From positions 58,749,613-58,813,612 of the forward strand of contig NC_092355.1 of NCBI RefSeq assembly GCF_963676685.1: DNA of 64,000 nt, written 5' to 3'. Position numbers and translations under genes: made by a program. How positions within the stretch are numbered: the first letter of the stretch is position 1; every line of letters begins with the position of its first letter. This DNA comes from Mytilus edulis. Taxonomy: Eukaryota; Mollusca; Bivalvia; Mytilida; Mytilidae. The notes below the pieces were generated by a model, which had not been told where the DNA came from, made no database searches, and saw nothing but the letters and a program-made list of their open reading frames with translations. Below are positions 9,442 through 24,400 of the stretch, piece by piece.

Positions 9442-12400
9442 CTGAAAATTTAAGAATAAAATGGTTTAGTTTCAAAACTACAATAAAATATTTACAAAAG
9501 ACTAATGATCTTTTTTTTTATGATTTCTTGAAGAATGTAAAGCATAAATAAATTGGACATCTAATGATCAGAACATTCTACATATGTTTAATTTTACACA
9601 CAAATTTGAACAAAATATGCTGTTCTTTGTGAGCCAAGACTCTTTGTTGAAGACCTTACTTGGACTTATAATGGTTTACTTTTACAAACTGTGACTTGAA
9701 AGAAGAGTTTCATCGTTGGCACTTTTACCACATTTACTCATATCCAAATATGAAGGTCAAATTATGTCTCTTCAATGATAAACACCAAGACCAGTGTCTA
9801 CATAATTAAGCCCCAAATTGCTGCTGTTTATGGATGTTTGTAAATAGAATGCATCAAAATTTTCAAAGTTTAACATAAACAAATAAGTAGCTTTAGAAGT
9901 ACAGCAAACTGGATTGTTTACATTTATTTGTGTCCTGGCATTTAAAAATTTTAAAAGTAATATAACTCATGAACAGTAAAAGTGACAATCTTCAAAATTG
10001 AGCTTGACCCACCATTTTGTTATCAATAACAAGATACTAAAATTTGAAAAGCTTTGATTGAAAAGTCCATGACTAAATGCACAGACAATGTTTAGCTGAA
10101 TCCCTCCTGGATGCTAACCTGTCGTACATACCCAAATCAATAACCAAATTTTTCCTTTGGAAATATATAACAAGAATGTGTCCTAAGTACGCGGATGCAC
10201 CATCAGCACTATCATTTTCTATGTTCAGTTGACGGTGAAAATGGGGGAAAATCTCTAATTTGGCATTAAAATTAGAAAGATCATATTTCAAGTTGATTGA
10301 ACTTCAACATCTAAAACTACTGTGACCAAAACTTTAACCTGAAGCGCGACAAACAACAAGGGGACTCGCAGACCAGAAAACATAATGCCCATAAACGGGG
10401 CATAAAAAAACGACAAGAATTGGCTTATCAACTACCTGCAGCATCTTTGGAATCCTTCTTTTATCCAATCATACATGTTAAATTCTGCTATACCTGAAAT
10501 AATCAAATAATCATTGTTGGATATGCACCAAAAGAAAATCCTTCAAAAGATCTATTTAAACCTTATCGTTAGCCCATCCTAGCATTCTCTTTTTCAGAAA
10601 TATCAAAACTTGTGAATTTTTCACCATGTTTTAAAACTGTTTGTTGAAAAATTTAACCATTTCTACATTTAAAACAAAATAAAACTAACAAAACATACAG
10701 AAGAAATATTTCAAGAAGGCAAAATGTGCTTTGCAATTAGTAATTGAAAACTTTTGAATGTTAAAAGGATACTTATTCAGAAATTATTGCAGTGTTCATG
10801 TTTCTTGGTGGTGAGTATAGCAATAACAAGATCTTGCATTCTGATAACCAAAGTATAGACCTGTATGCGATTTTTCTTCAAAATAGCAAAAATAGTTTTC
10901 ATTTTTGTCCACTCTTAAAATATCACATGAAATGCATGCAAATATTTCTGAATTAACAATACCCTTTTTGTCTCTTAAGTGCCAGTCTTTGTAAGAATCA
11001 GGCAATTTAGGTAAAAATTAAAACATGATCAGAAAAAACCCACCGAGCTAATCATGCTGTTTAATACTAACCATCATCCTGAGTTAAAAAGTATTAGTCT
11101 TTCGTTTGTGTGTGTCTGGTAATATCAAATAACTTGGTTAAAAAATTGGTTAGAATGATAGCAAATTACAGAGTTATCTCCCCTTATTCATTAATTTCTA
11201 GTGCATTTCAACCAAATTATATCTTCTTTTACCAGAACAGAAAATAGAAATGAATGTTATTTTTGTGCTTAACTACATTTTATGAACTGAAATCAATGTC
11301 AAACTGGGTGGGTTTTTTTGGTCATGTTTTCACCACTGCCTGATTCTTAGGAAGACTGGCACTTAATTAATATAATATAAAGACATGTTCACATATTGCA
11401 TCTTGAATTTTTTTTCAGGAAAAAATATCACACACGTTACTGTTGTACATTGTTTTATGTTGAATTTGAGCTAAACAATAATATTTTACCTGGAAAATAA
11501 CCTGGGCTAGCCTGCCCAATGTAAATATAAATGATGAAAGCTACAGATAGCTCAACGAAGGCATATATCCAATTAATGGAGAACATGATGATAATACAGA
11601 CTATAACCTGAAAGTACAAATGACATGTATTAGAAATCAACTTTTACATTGTTTGTCCAATTTGAGTACAATTTCACTCCTAAAAGTTTTTTTTTTAGTG
11701 CTAAATTTTTTTTTTAATGGTTCTGGTTTACTGCTAAGTGGGTATTAAAAGACTGATACCCATGAGGAGGGGCGGCAGGACCTTTTTACAAGACGTCAGG
11801 ATTGGGTGTTTTTAAGCTCAGGATTTCAGGATTGCTTATTACCATGATTACAGGATTCAGGAATTTTTTCTTCGAATTTCTGAATGTCGGATTTCATGTT
11901 TTTAAGCCCAGGATTTTAGTATAAGGACCCCTCCAACAATCCCCCCCCCCCCCCATTCTGATGAGGGTTTTGAATGGTTGATATTTTTATGTTTACTGTG
12001 ACAATATTTCCTTGATTTTTTCCGTTTTTTGCTTGTTGAATTATGTAATCATCATTTACGTCGCTTAAATTTTTTTGTCTTTCCATTCTCTAGATAACAC
12101 CCATCATTTTTTCCTGTTACCAGGGTTTTGAATCAAGGTTTCCTGTTTTATCTCAATGTGCACAATAGTCATGTATTTTAAACAGTAACAATTATTGTAG
12201 TAAAATGAAGAGGTACTGTAACAAATATTGTTAATTCAAAAATTAATGCTGGAGTTTTTTTTAGCCGCCTAAATAGTAAATAGATATAGGAAGATGTGGT
12301 GTGAGTGCCAATGAGACAACTCTCCATCCAAATAACAATTTAAAAAAAAAAAAAAAAAATACCTGGTATGTAGGATCTTATTATTGCTAGTGCACAAATT

Positions 12401-15400
12401 TTGTTCAGAAAATTTATCTGAAATTCATGAAATTATGAGGGTATGTTTATATTAATAATTTAATATGAAATATATACTGTCACACTTGGTATAGGTACTT
12501 TCTGAAGAACATGGTGGATTGAACCTGGTTTTAAAGCTAACATTTCCAAATAAAATAGCTAGATAAACCTCCAATTTCATTAAGGTGGTACCCAACACTT
12601 TCATTAAAATTAATTTGGCTCGTTTTATTTTCATCAAATTTTGTCAAAGTATGTACTTTGACCCTTTAGGGCTATTCCAGTAAAATTTACCTAGGAGGGG
12701 CGGAACGCCGACGATATTTTTTTCCATAGGTGGGGGGTTATCAACATAATTGTATTCTGGAGGGTGGTGGTCCCGATTTAAATTCATTTCTGTTGGTGGG
12801 GGGTTTCTGAATGATAGGTTAAACATATTGTTCCCCCTGTTATGAAGGAAGATTCTCCTGAAAAGGTCATCCGACTGCAAATAAAGTTGGCAGACCACTA
12901 ATTTTAAGCGTCCGTTTGTGTTCTTGTCAAACCAGTGATCGGGAAGGACGTGCCCCCTGCGCCTATAGCGCATATTGACAAGAAATGGCGCATACAGTGA
13001 CAAATGTAAGCGCCCACGTGGCGCACGATACTTTTCACTTCGTTTCGAAACGTTTAGATATCGTCAAATGAATTTCCGATCGTGTTCCATGCCGCCATGT
13101 GTGTGTACACAACTGTGTAATGTTCCTCCAATAATAGGAGCACCTATATATTTTTGGGACGTCTCGGATGTTTACCTATGATAATAGAACCATGCGATTT
13201 CACGTCTCGGGTGTTTTCCTATTGTAATAACAAAACCATGCGGTCTAACTGATAACCCGAAAAACGTAATTAACCATCATTCATGATATATATTTTTTTT
13301 ATAAACAACTTTAAATTTGTTAAATTTGGCTAGTACAGACGAGATTTAGCCCTTATAATAATCTCATTTAGTTTAGCTTGCTATTATTTCGATTGAAGAA
13401 CCCCAAAGACTTTTTAGGAATATAGTTTTTGTCTCCATAAAAGACGCTTAACTGTCCTTGTCATTTTTTGGTCTTTGGCTCATTTTGACATTTTGTAAAC
13501 ATGACTTCTTCAGCGATTTGTTGTTTTGTTCTATGAATTAATGGTACTCTATACTGTTATTCTTGTCACCGTGATGAAGATATAATGATACAAGAAGTGC
13601 AGAGGAATTGCCTGAAATGTCCTCTGATACGGAACGTCTGGAATAAGTATGGTATCGACGAAGACCCAAATTTAATGTAAAAAAAAACCAACATGAACAT
13701 GAACAAGGCAACAGTACCAGTTTAAACATTGTAAATAAAGGTTAACTTAAATATTGTTGCGGTTGGAAGAAGTTATTGTATATTCATTGAAATTGAAATG
13801 GCAGAATTTGCTGTACTTAAATCTCTTTCCTTGCAAAGAATATGTCCTTAATAAGGTGGACTGGCCAATTCTTTGCAATTTTTGTCCCAAATAATATTTT
13901 ATTGCATACAGTTTATAACAACTTCAAGTACCCTCTCCCTTGTATACCGTCTCCCCACAAAAAAATATGTGTGGGTGTCATCCAAACTATGCGGTCCATA
14001 AAAAAATATTTATATTTGGCCAAGGACGTATAACTAACATACGTCCTTGATTTGGCACAGACAATTAGATTTTTATTGCGCATGTTGCATGGGTGGTATT
14101 GAAGGAAAAAAATGGCCTAATTTTTGCGGAAAAATATGGCCTTGTTACACAGGAGAGTATATCATCTTCCTCAACATTTGCCTATTGAAAAAAAAAATGT
14201 ATATAAGAAATACAAAAAATAAAAAAAAGAATTACATTGTGCCTACCAAAAATATTTTATGGCTCAAACTAAACTCTGAAACATCAAATGGTTGGTGCCA
14301 ACCAGTTTCCCCACCTGAAGAATATGTCGTACCTGAAAATGTTATTGACAGTTTTAAAAATAAAATGGGCCATAATTAAAATCGCACCCCCCTTTTTCGG
14401 TCACTGTGAGCTATTGCCGTCATGTTGCATCTGTCGTCTGCTGCTCCATAACATTGTTACATGTTTCATTTTATATTTTAATAGCAACATAGCAAGTATA
14501 AAAAAGAAGATGTGGTATGATTGCCATTGAGACCAGAGGCGGATTTAGGGGGGGCCAGGCCCCCCCCCCTTTTTGGATGCACTGAAATAGATAAACCAAC
14601 AAATTTTACATTTATTTGACAGGATGCAACATTTTTGTATACTTTAAAAAACTAGGTAACTTTTATTTTTTTTCTCTAGGTAGGGGGTCTTGGAAGAAAA
14701 TACATGTTCTAGGTGGGGGTGTATTTTTTTAATCTTTTCCATAGGTGGGGGGTCAAAAAATAAGTGGCGTTCCACCCCCCCTGGATAATTTTTACTGGAA
14801 TAGCCCTTAACAAAAATATAAAAATTTCAAAAATTTTGAACCAACCGTTTTGTCAGAAAAAATACACTGGTTATAGCAGTTTGACAAACACCAATTTTGA
14901 TCATTGAGGAGCTTAATATTCCTTTTACAACACAACGTAATTAAAACGTTTAGATGACTCTACAGAGTTATCTCCCTGTTGTGTTAGGTATCACCTTAAG
15001 AGCTATAACAAAGACAACTTACACCAAATAATGACAACCACCTATTGCACAAAACAGAATACCAGGAACTTGGTAACTTAGTGATCTCATCACTTAGAGA
15101 TTTCTTTGGTTCACCTGTTATAAAATAATAATGTAAAGTTAACTTCTTATATTTTGCAAGAAATCATATGCAAATGAACCATCATAAAAGAATTAGATGG
15201 ACTTATGAAAAATAACATCTAACATTATAATTAGCAATTATGAAAACTAAGTGATAATTTATCTCCAGCATGTTTGATGATGTTGTCCTTCATCATATCT
15301 TAATACTACAAAACATGATTTTTTGGAAGGTTTATCCTTTCATGTATATAAAATATTTTCAGGTGGAATCCCTTATTTTCAGATGGTTCCATGTTCTGAC

Positions 15401-18400
15401 TGGTTGTTGAGTGTGCAATTCATTTATTATTGTTAAGTAATATGAACTTATTCTGATTATGCGGTATTGGCTTTGCTCATTATTGAAGGCAGTATAATAA
15501 CCTGCAATTGTTAATTTCTGTGTAATTAATTTGGTATCTTGTGGAGAGTTGTATCATTGGCAATCATACCACATATTCTTCTTCAAAATTCGTCCAATGG
15601 TAAAGCAGTTTGTTGTTGGTTATGTCTCTTATTTGTTTTTTATTTATTGTTTTTCACAAATTTCATGTCAAGAGTATTTTAAACCAGACTGTATGGGTTT
15701 CTGCCAGTGTTCCAAGCCATAGTTGCCTATGATAGCTTTTATTCACATCATATAAACTCTGGTGGATAGTAGTGTTATTGGCAATCATACCCAGGGATGG
15801 GGTAATTGAAAATGTAATGGTAATTAAGTGTAATGCATTACAATTTTCCATGTAATTGAATGTAATGTGTAATTGAGCATTTTTTGAATTACATGTAATG
15901 GTAATTTAATTAATTACATTGAAAAAGGCATGTAATGCTCAATTACTTTTGAATTACATTTGAATTACATGTACTTCTATGGTGTTGTAAAATGTGTTCT
16001 ATAATATAAATTGTACAATTATATTTATTTTTCAAATATTGATATCGCATACTTTTTTTTTAATATATAAAGTCTGTAATTTATGAAGTTTTCATATTAT
16101 TTATTTGACCTACAGATTTTTTTTCAATAGTCTTATAGCATGTATAATTTAAAAAAATGTGAGGATCATATATTAAGGTTTCAGTTTTTAAGAAAGAGAC
16201 CTTTTAAGTAAATAGATTGATAAGTAATTAACCACCTTTAAACACAAACAAAAAAATGTGTCACTGTGAAAAATCTTTCTTAGACAGTTCATTTAGAATT
16301 TAAAATCACTGCACACAAAATAATTTTGTTAAACTAGTATACACAAAAGGATTATAGAAATAAAAATTAACAGCTGTAAAAACAAACAGCAATTAATCAG
16401 ATTAAAATGTCCAGGGGCAATGCCACTATTACATGTATTTTATCTAATTAGCAAAATATTGCTAATATTTAGACAATATACATTGTTTGTACTAAAAATT
16501 ATTTTCAATATTGTGACAAGCACACTTATTAATATTTTTAAAGTAAAAAAAAATATTTTTATTTTATTTCTAATTTCTTTCTTTATATTATGTTTACTTT
16601 AAATGACTTCATTTCTGAGATTTCAAAATACCCCTTGATGTATTGACAAGTTAATAGAACCAATTCCCTCTCCTATCAATATGATGATCTTTTGATCATA
16701 GAACTTCTATGTTCTGATCAAGCAACATCTGCCACATTAACTAGAAAGACTATTTAAAATTGCTACAAATGGTTCAGACCAGAGAGATTAGGACTAAATG
16801 ACATAACATTAAAATAACTAATGATTATCAAATGCAACGCTTAAACTATGCTTACACGAATATTTTACACATGCATTATATATACATGTATGATATATAT
16901 ATTGTTAAAAAATATCATGATGAAATGTAATGTGTAATTTAATTAATTACTTTAGTAATGTAATTGTAATTTAATTAATTACATTTCCAAAACTGTGTAA
17001 TGTGTAATTAGTGTAATTGATCATTTTTGCAATGCAATGTGTAATTTAATTAATTACATTCCAATGTAATTGACCCCAAGTCTGATCATACCACATCTCC
17101 TTCTGCAAGGTAAAAAAAAAAATAAAACGGACCATAACATACCAGTGCCATCTTTATCTACAAGTAGAGATGAGGTATCAGTATGTTCAGAGAAGGCATC
17201 CAATGATTTGTCTCTCTTCGTAGCATCAAAGTCAGCGTCTGGTGTGGAGTCACCACTCAGAGTCTTATAGCTACTCTCTCGTATATGATGGTGCTGCCCT
17301 CTTTGGGTCATTCTCTCGGGGAAAAGTTTATCCAAGTCTGTTTTCACTTTCTCAAATGAATCTTTTGGTCTAACATCAAGAGAGGAGCCCGTTGTGCCAT
17401 ACCCAACAGTTCCATTTGTAATTTCTCCCTTCGAGTCCCTCTTTGGAGGTCCATATCTCAAGTCTCGTTCTTGGCGACGATCGTAAGTCATGGCAAGAGC
17501 AAAGTAACAGTAGTCTACAGCTGCATATGTGATCATAAAAGCCGTTGTGACAATTGGCGCTAATGTGTTAACGTCTCCAACAAAAACAAATAACAGAACA
17601 ATAAGAATTATAACTATTAATGCGTAGATGGGAACCTTGTTTGGGCCTCTCTGGAAAAAAAAAAAAAAGGGAATAATGTTATTCATACATATTTAAAACA
17701 ATAAATATAAATTGACAAGAAATTAACATGGAAATCTATTTCACTGAAAAAAAGTTTTTTTAAGATGTTACTTTTTATTTAAGATAAAGTGTGAATAAGG
17801 GTAATGATATATTTAGCAGGCTTGTTTTTCATTTCAATAAGTTCACTAATTCAACATCTAAAATTGAGAATGACGGTTCAAATTTCTGACAAAGTACTTT
17901 AAAATTTACATGATTTAGTCCATTCTGTTTTCCATCGAAAATTCACGGAAATTCACTGATCTTGTAGTTCATTTGTTAGGCTGCCAACTTGTATTGGTCA
18001 TTCAAATATATGGTGGTCCATTTATTCTAATTGAAAGATTCCCCCCTTTTATTTCTATGATTAATTAAATATTTGATAACTACATCATCATACTTAATCA
18101 GATTTTTTTTCTGATGAAGAGATACAAATTTGGTATAGAAGAGACTACACATCAACTTATATTTTGTCGACTTACCCCTTGCCCTAGAATTCTGATAAGT
18201 GGTATAACATTCTCGTTGGCTATGGACTGCAAGATTCTAGGTGGGCCATATAAACTACCCATACAGTTAGATATTGATGATATATATAATCCTGCTAACC
18301 ATAAAACACCAACTACAGATACCTAAATATAAAAAAACATTATAAAACATTAACAGATACCTAAATATACAAAACATTATAAAACACCAACTACAGATAC

Positions 18401-21400
18401 CTAAATATAAAAAAAAACATTATAAAACATTAACAGATACCTAAATATACAAAACATTATAAAACACCAACTACAGATACCTATATATACAAAACATTAT
18501 AAAACATTTACAGATACCTAAATATACAAAACATTATAAAACATTTACAGATACCTAAATATAAAAAAACATTATAAAACATTAACAGATACCTAAATAT
18601 ACAAAACATTATAAAACATTTACAGATATCTAAATATACAAAACATTATAAAACATTTACAGATACCTAAATATACAAAACATTATAAAACACCAACTAC
18701 AGATACCTAAATATAAAAAAAACATTATAAAAACATTTACAGATACCTAAAATACAAAACATAATTGCTGTCAACTACCCATACAGTCTTGAAAAATGTG
18801 TTTACTTGCTATTACCATGAACTTACTTTTTTTTATAGAATTATTTGCATCAATTTCTTTCTTTCAACATGTTCAACATTTCAACCAATGCAGTCTACAC
18901 CAAAAACTTTTTCAACTACTAGTCCGGAGACCAATATTCAGACATTTTTCTTATTGGTCCAAACAAAGTTTTTGCAAAACTTACTAGTCCTAATTAAATT
19001 TTACTAGTCTGGGGCATCGGACTAGTGGCTAACCGTGCAGACTGCCAATGAATGTACATGTTTTATTTTGAATCTTGGACAATGGTCAATACATGTGGTT
19101 CCAAATTGTGGAATAGAATGCTATATTTTTACATTGAAAACGTTAAGGCAGGGATCTCCATGGCCTGTTTAACGATGGAGCCCCGCCATCGTTCAAATGT
19201 CTTGCGCCATCGTCAAATGACTCGCGCCATCGTTAAATTGTCTTGCGCCATCGTTAAATTGTCTTCCGCCATCGTTCAAAACTTCATCGTTTTTTGTAGC
19301 CCGACGCCATTTTTTTATCAATTATAATCAAATGCATGTAATTGCATAACCCTTAGGCTTTTTATGTTATAATCCAATACAGTTCTAACGCCTGAGGGAT
19401 ATCTGGATTAAGATCGCTAATTACTTGTACCTGAGCTTGTACAGGTAGATCAACAAACCAGACAGGAGAATACTATCTGAGGATAGACGATCCATTGTCG
19501 AAGTAATCAACTAAGTTTCAGCAAATGATTATGATCATTTAGATTAAATAAATAAATTAATAAATTAATCCAGTTACAAAGAAAACAGTTTAACAAGTCG
19601 AACACGTGCTTTATTTTGACTTACGCAATCAGCATCCCCCTTTTTTAAGAAGTACAAAATAAGACGCAAAACAGTAAATATTATTACATCGCAAATAACT
19701 CGAGTACTGCTGTAACGATAATTTAGAATTACTTTAACAGTTTAAAAGTAAAAACTTAAATATTTCCTGTAAAGAAATATCGTATCTAAATTCCGAATTC
19801 ATTTCGTATATTACAATCAAATTGATACATCCGCGTTTCCGGTTTCTATTCAGACTCGAAAGATGCATGTTGCACAGCATCAATTTTTCCAGATAAAGTC
19901 ATTAAAAACTTTTTCATTTGTCAACGTTTGCTTTACAAATCTCTTTAACCTTTTACATAACCCGTACGAATTGTTTTGTTGTTGCTGCAAATCAGCCATA
20001 CCGGTAATGGGCTCTGAATTTGACAATGTCCACGAAAAATAAGCTCCACATCAGATGATTTTTAACCCCCATAACAATTACCAAAAATAAAAGAAATCTG
20101 CTTGGGGACCTTCATGACAGCTTTTGGTTATTCTCGACTAAGGGGGGACCATGAAGACTTGGCATTTGAATGGTTAAAAACGGCAATAAATGAAAATATT
20201 GATACTTCTAATTCTATAATGAAAATTCAAATAAATATAATTTAAATAAGCAATGAATTAGCATGTTCACCATCTTTGTATGGAGGGATAAAATACTTCC
20301 GATCGCGCTACACTGTACAGCGTAGACAAGGTTTGTAATGGTGAAAGTTCCTCCATGGTTCAATTTTCATCCATGGAGATCCCTGTAAGGAATCCTTGGT
20401 AATTTAAAATCCAGACATACTTCCCTGCTTTCTTTCATGAATCTCTTAGCTCTTTTCCTGTTTTCAGCCTTATAACATGAATAAGCTGTCATTAAATTTA
20501 TGCAAGAAATACTGTATTACAGAATCTACAGTGATCACATTATTATTTAATTTAGTATATCAAATGTTGTTCAAAAATTGTTTTAAATTTAAAGGCATTA
20601 CAGCTGTTTTCTTAATGCATGTTGTTGGAAGGTTTGATAGTCTTGCTTGCTTTATTTGTATAAATGTTTGCTCAAGCATCAAATAGCATTATACAAGCTG
20701 AAGTCACACCTATCTATTGATTGCAATTGTAAAACAAATTACAATACTTGAGCAATCGGATATACAAACTAGAGGCTCTCAAGAGCCTGTGTCGCTCACC
20801 TGTTAATGTGTTTACTGATGTCGGCCATCTTCGTTGGTAGGCGGGGTCATTAGACACTTTTTTTAAAAATAGATACCCTAGTATTATGATTGTGGCCAAG
20901 TTTGGTTAAATTTGGCCAAGTCGTTTTAGAAAAGATTTTTATACAAGTTACAAAAATGACGAAAAGTTGTTCAATATTGACTATAAAGGGCAATAACTCC
21001 TTAAGGGGTCCTCTAACAATTTTGATCATGCTGACTTATTTGTAGATCTTACTTTGCTGAACATTATTGCTGTTTACAGTTTATCTCTATCTATAATAGT
21101 ATTCAAGATAATAACCAAAAACTGCAAAATTTCCTTAAAATCACCAATTTTAGGGCAGCAACCCAACAACAGGTTGTCCGATTCAACTCAAAATTTGTGA
21201 GGGGATATATCTTATTCTGATGGACATTTAAATCTTGAAAGATTTGCCCTTAATGTCTTAGTTTCAAAGATATAAAGCAAAAACTGCATTTTACCACTAT
21301 GTTCTAATTTTAGCCATGTCGGCCATTTTGTTTGGCAGGCTGGGTCAATGGACACATTTTTTAAACTATAAACCACAATGATAATTGTGGCCAAGTTTGG

Positions 21401-24400
21401 TTAAATTTGGCAAAGTAGTTTTGGAGAAGAAGATTTTTAGAAAAGTTACAAAAAATGACGAAAAGTTGTTAAAAATTGACTATAAAGGGCAATAACTCCT
21501 TAAGGGGTCAACTGACAATTTTGGTCATGTTGACTTATTTGTAGGTCTTACTTTGCTGAACATTATTGCTGTTTACAGTTTATCTCTATCTATAATAGTA
21601 TTCAAGATAATAACCAAAGACTGCAAAATTTCCTTAAAATAACCATTTCACAGGCAGCAACCCAACAACAGGTTGTCCTATTCGTCTGAAAATTTCAAGG
21701 CAGATAGATCTTGACCTGATCAACCATTTTACCCTATGTCAGATTTGCTCTAAATGCTTTGGTTTTTGAGTTATTAGCCCAAAACTGCATTTTACCCCTA
21801 TGTTCTATTTTTAGCCATGGCGGCCATCTTGGTTGGTTTGACGGGTCACGCCACACATTTTTTAAACTAGATACCCCAAGGATGATTGTGGCCAAGTTTG
21901 GTAGAATTTGGCCCAGTAGTTTCAGAGGAGAAGATTTTTGTAAAAGTTTACGGACGACGGACGACGGACGACAGACGACGGACGACGGACGACGGACGCC
22001 AAGTGATGAGAAAAGCTCACTTGACCTTTCAGGTCAGGTGAGCTAAAAAAGCAAGCAAGCCATCAAAACCTACATGCATTAGGAAAATAGCTGTAACCAG
22101 TTTAATAATAAATTGAATATTTGACAATCTAGCTTACCTTTTGTGATATCATATAGTCAGCTTGGAGGTAGGGACGAAGGCATGTAGCTCCTAACACAAC
22201 AGTAAAACATATATACAGCAAAGTTCTGAAAAATAAATTCAATGAGATGATAGAAATGTCAATCTTCAAGAAACCAACACATGTTATGGAATGAAAATTG
22301 ATAAATCATGAATAATCTAAAATAATAACTACCATCCCATCCCCTGCACCAGCCCCTCTCGAAAAATGTCCACTGATGGAAAATCTAGCAATTGTATCAA
22401 TTTAATCGAGAAATATATATTTTATCACTGAACTAGTATATATTTGTTTAGGGGCCAGCTGAAGGACACCTCTGGGTGCGGGAATATCTCGCTACATTGA
22501 AGACCTGTTGGTGACCTTCTGCTGTTGCTTTTTCTATGGTCGGGTTTTGTCTCTTTGACACATTCCCCGTTTCCATTCTCAATTTTACTAAATAATGGGA
22601 AAAAAATAATCAACACAAAAGCTTCGATCCATGCACATTATCATGAGGCTACATTACAAACAAATGTCTGTTTCCCCTCAACCAGGTTTACCTTTGTAAA
22701 CAGACCAGGAAGGCAGGGATAATTTTTTTTTAACTGGATATCATACATAATGTAGCATGGTCACATGAATGGTTTGACTTGTCCAGTCAGGCCACTTAAA
22801 TGTATCAGTATTTTGTGCTCAAATTGAGTGTGTATTTTGTGCTCAAATTGAGTATATTTTGTGCTCAAACTGAGTGTATATTTTGTGCTCAAATTGAGTG
22901 TATATTTTTAAACTATCAATCCTTTTGCTTTTGGGTATAAAAATAATTTCAATTTTTTTTTGTTGAAAATAATTATTTGACCCAGGGGCTTATTTTTGAC
23001 CCAGGTGGGGGAGGGGAAACAAACATATTTTCAATTTTGGCCTGATTATTACATATCAACTTACGAAGATCCTAAAGCTGCCAAAGTGCCATTTGGTATA
23101 TTAGATAAAGGGTCGTGGAGATCACCACTCATATTAATCCCTGCCAGAATCCCCGTCACAGTAGAGAAAAATAGTCCAAAAATTGTAAAGAAACTCTGAC
23201 CCTCAACATAATGTGGTCCTGAGTTGTTATGGAGATTATAACTTTCGTATCCTGTGAAACCAGACTCTGAAATCAAAAGAAAAAAAAACATACAAATCAT
23301 ACAGATTTTCACATTTAAAAATATCCTTTTCTGAATTGTCAATAAATGTATACTTTGTTCAATTGAAGATAGCAACAATTTGTCATTTGACACGCTAATT
23401 AGAATCTACTTAAAATAAATATGTATAAAAAAGCTGCTACGCTGAGTGCAGATGGATACGATGGTAGAGGTCCAACCCTGAAAAGTTAGGGCATCAAACC
23501 CCAAAATGAATCCAAGCCTTCTACTTGCGGTATTGAACCTTGTGGTACAATTTTAGAATGGTCAACAAAAAACTTATCATGCTTATACACAAGTTATTCA
23601 TGCTATAGTCCTGAAACCATAAACTTAAACTAAAGCTATTTGGTTGGAAACCAAATGTGTCTTTGGACGACGACGTCATCATTGCATTATAAGAACCCTA
23701 AACAAATAATTATGGTCATATAAAAAGATGACATTTAACATGTGGCTGCTCAAGTTTACTGTGAATCCTGTCAATAATCTAAACATAGATTACCTGGCTC
23801 TGTATGTACAAATGATCCCACCAGAAAATCCATCACAGACAAAAACATAACAATAAGTAGTATTAACTGGAATCTCACGACCCATTTCACGCCCGCTACA
23901 TTAATACCTACAAACAAAATAGAATTACAATATATATCATTAAAACGATGCCATCATATGGCTAAACTTAACATTTTAACATAAAATTCATTTACAACAA
24001 ATCAATTATAATACAAATGTATTACTTCTAAGACTAGAAATCTGAATTGATATTTAGGATTCAAAATGAAAATTCATAGAGCGTGTAATAATTTCATAAT
24101 GGCATATTGTATTTTTCTATTTATTACATTTTGTGTGTTTCGGACCACACTTTAAAAATATTTTGGTTTGCCCAGACTCTACCTAAAGGTTCAGACAGTA
24201 GGAAGGTAGGCATTTCTTCCTTTTTTGTTGACAAAGAGAATTGAAGTGTCAAATAAATTGAGTCTATCTGATGAATAAAACCTTTTTTCATATCAGGACA
24301 ATAGAAGATTTTTATAAGGCAGCTATTTTCTGGGTAGGTAGAGTTAGGTCATACAAACATAATTTTGTAGCCTTTAATAGTTGACTATGTGGTCAGGGCT

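Noticed and set aside
12644-13003. 119-codon minus-strand frame
   Set aside because: It covers the TIR of the 2.1-kb element and G-rich repeat sequence. Its proline- and glycine-rich translation has no recognisable domain.
18315-18760. Regular 37-40-bp repeats resembling a CRISPR array
   Set aside because: The genome is eukaryotic, the whole period is conserved with no unique spacers, and the unit is an exon-intron boundary.
21759-22046. 95-codon frame running into [14 protein letters not shown] repeats
   Set aside because: Produced by the microsatellite and end of repeat family B.
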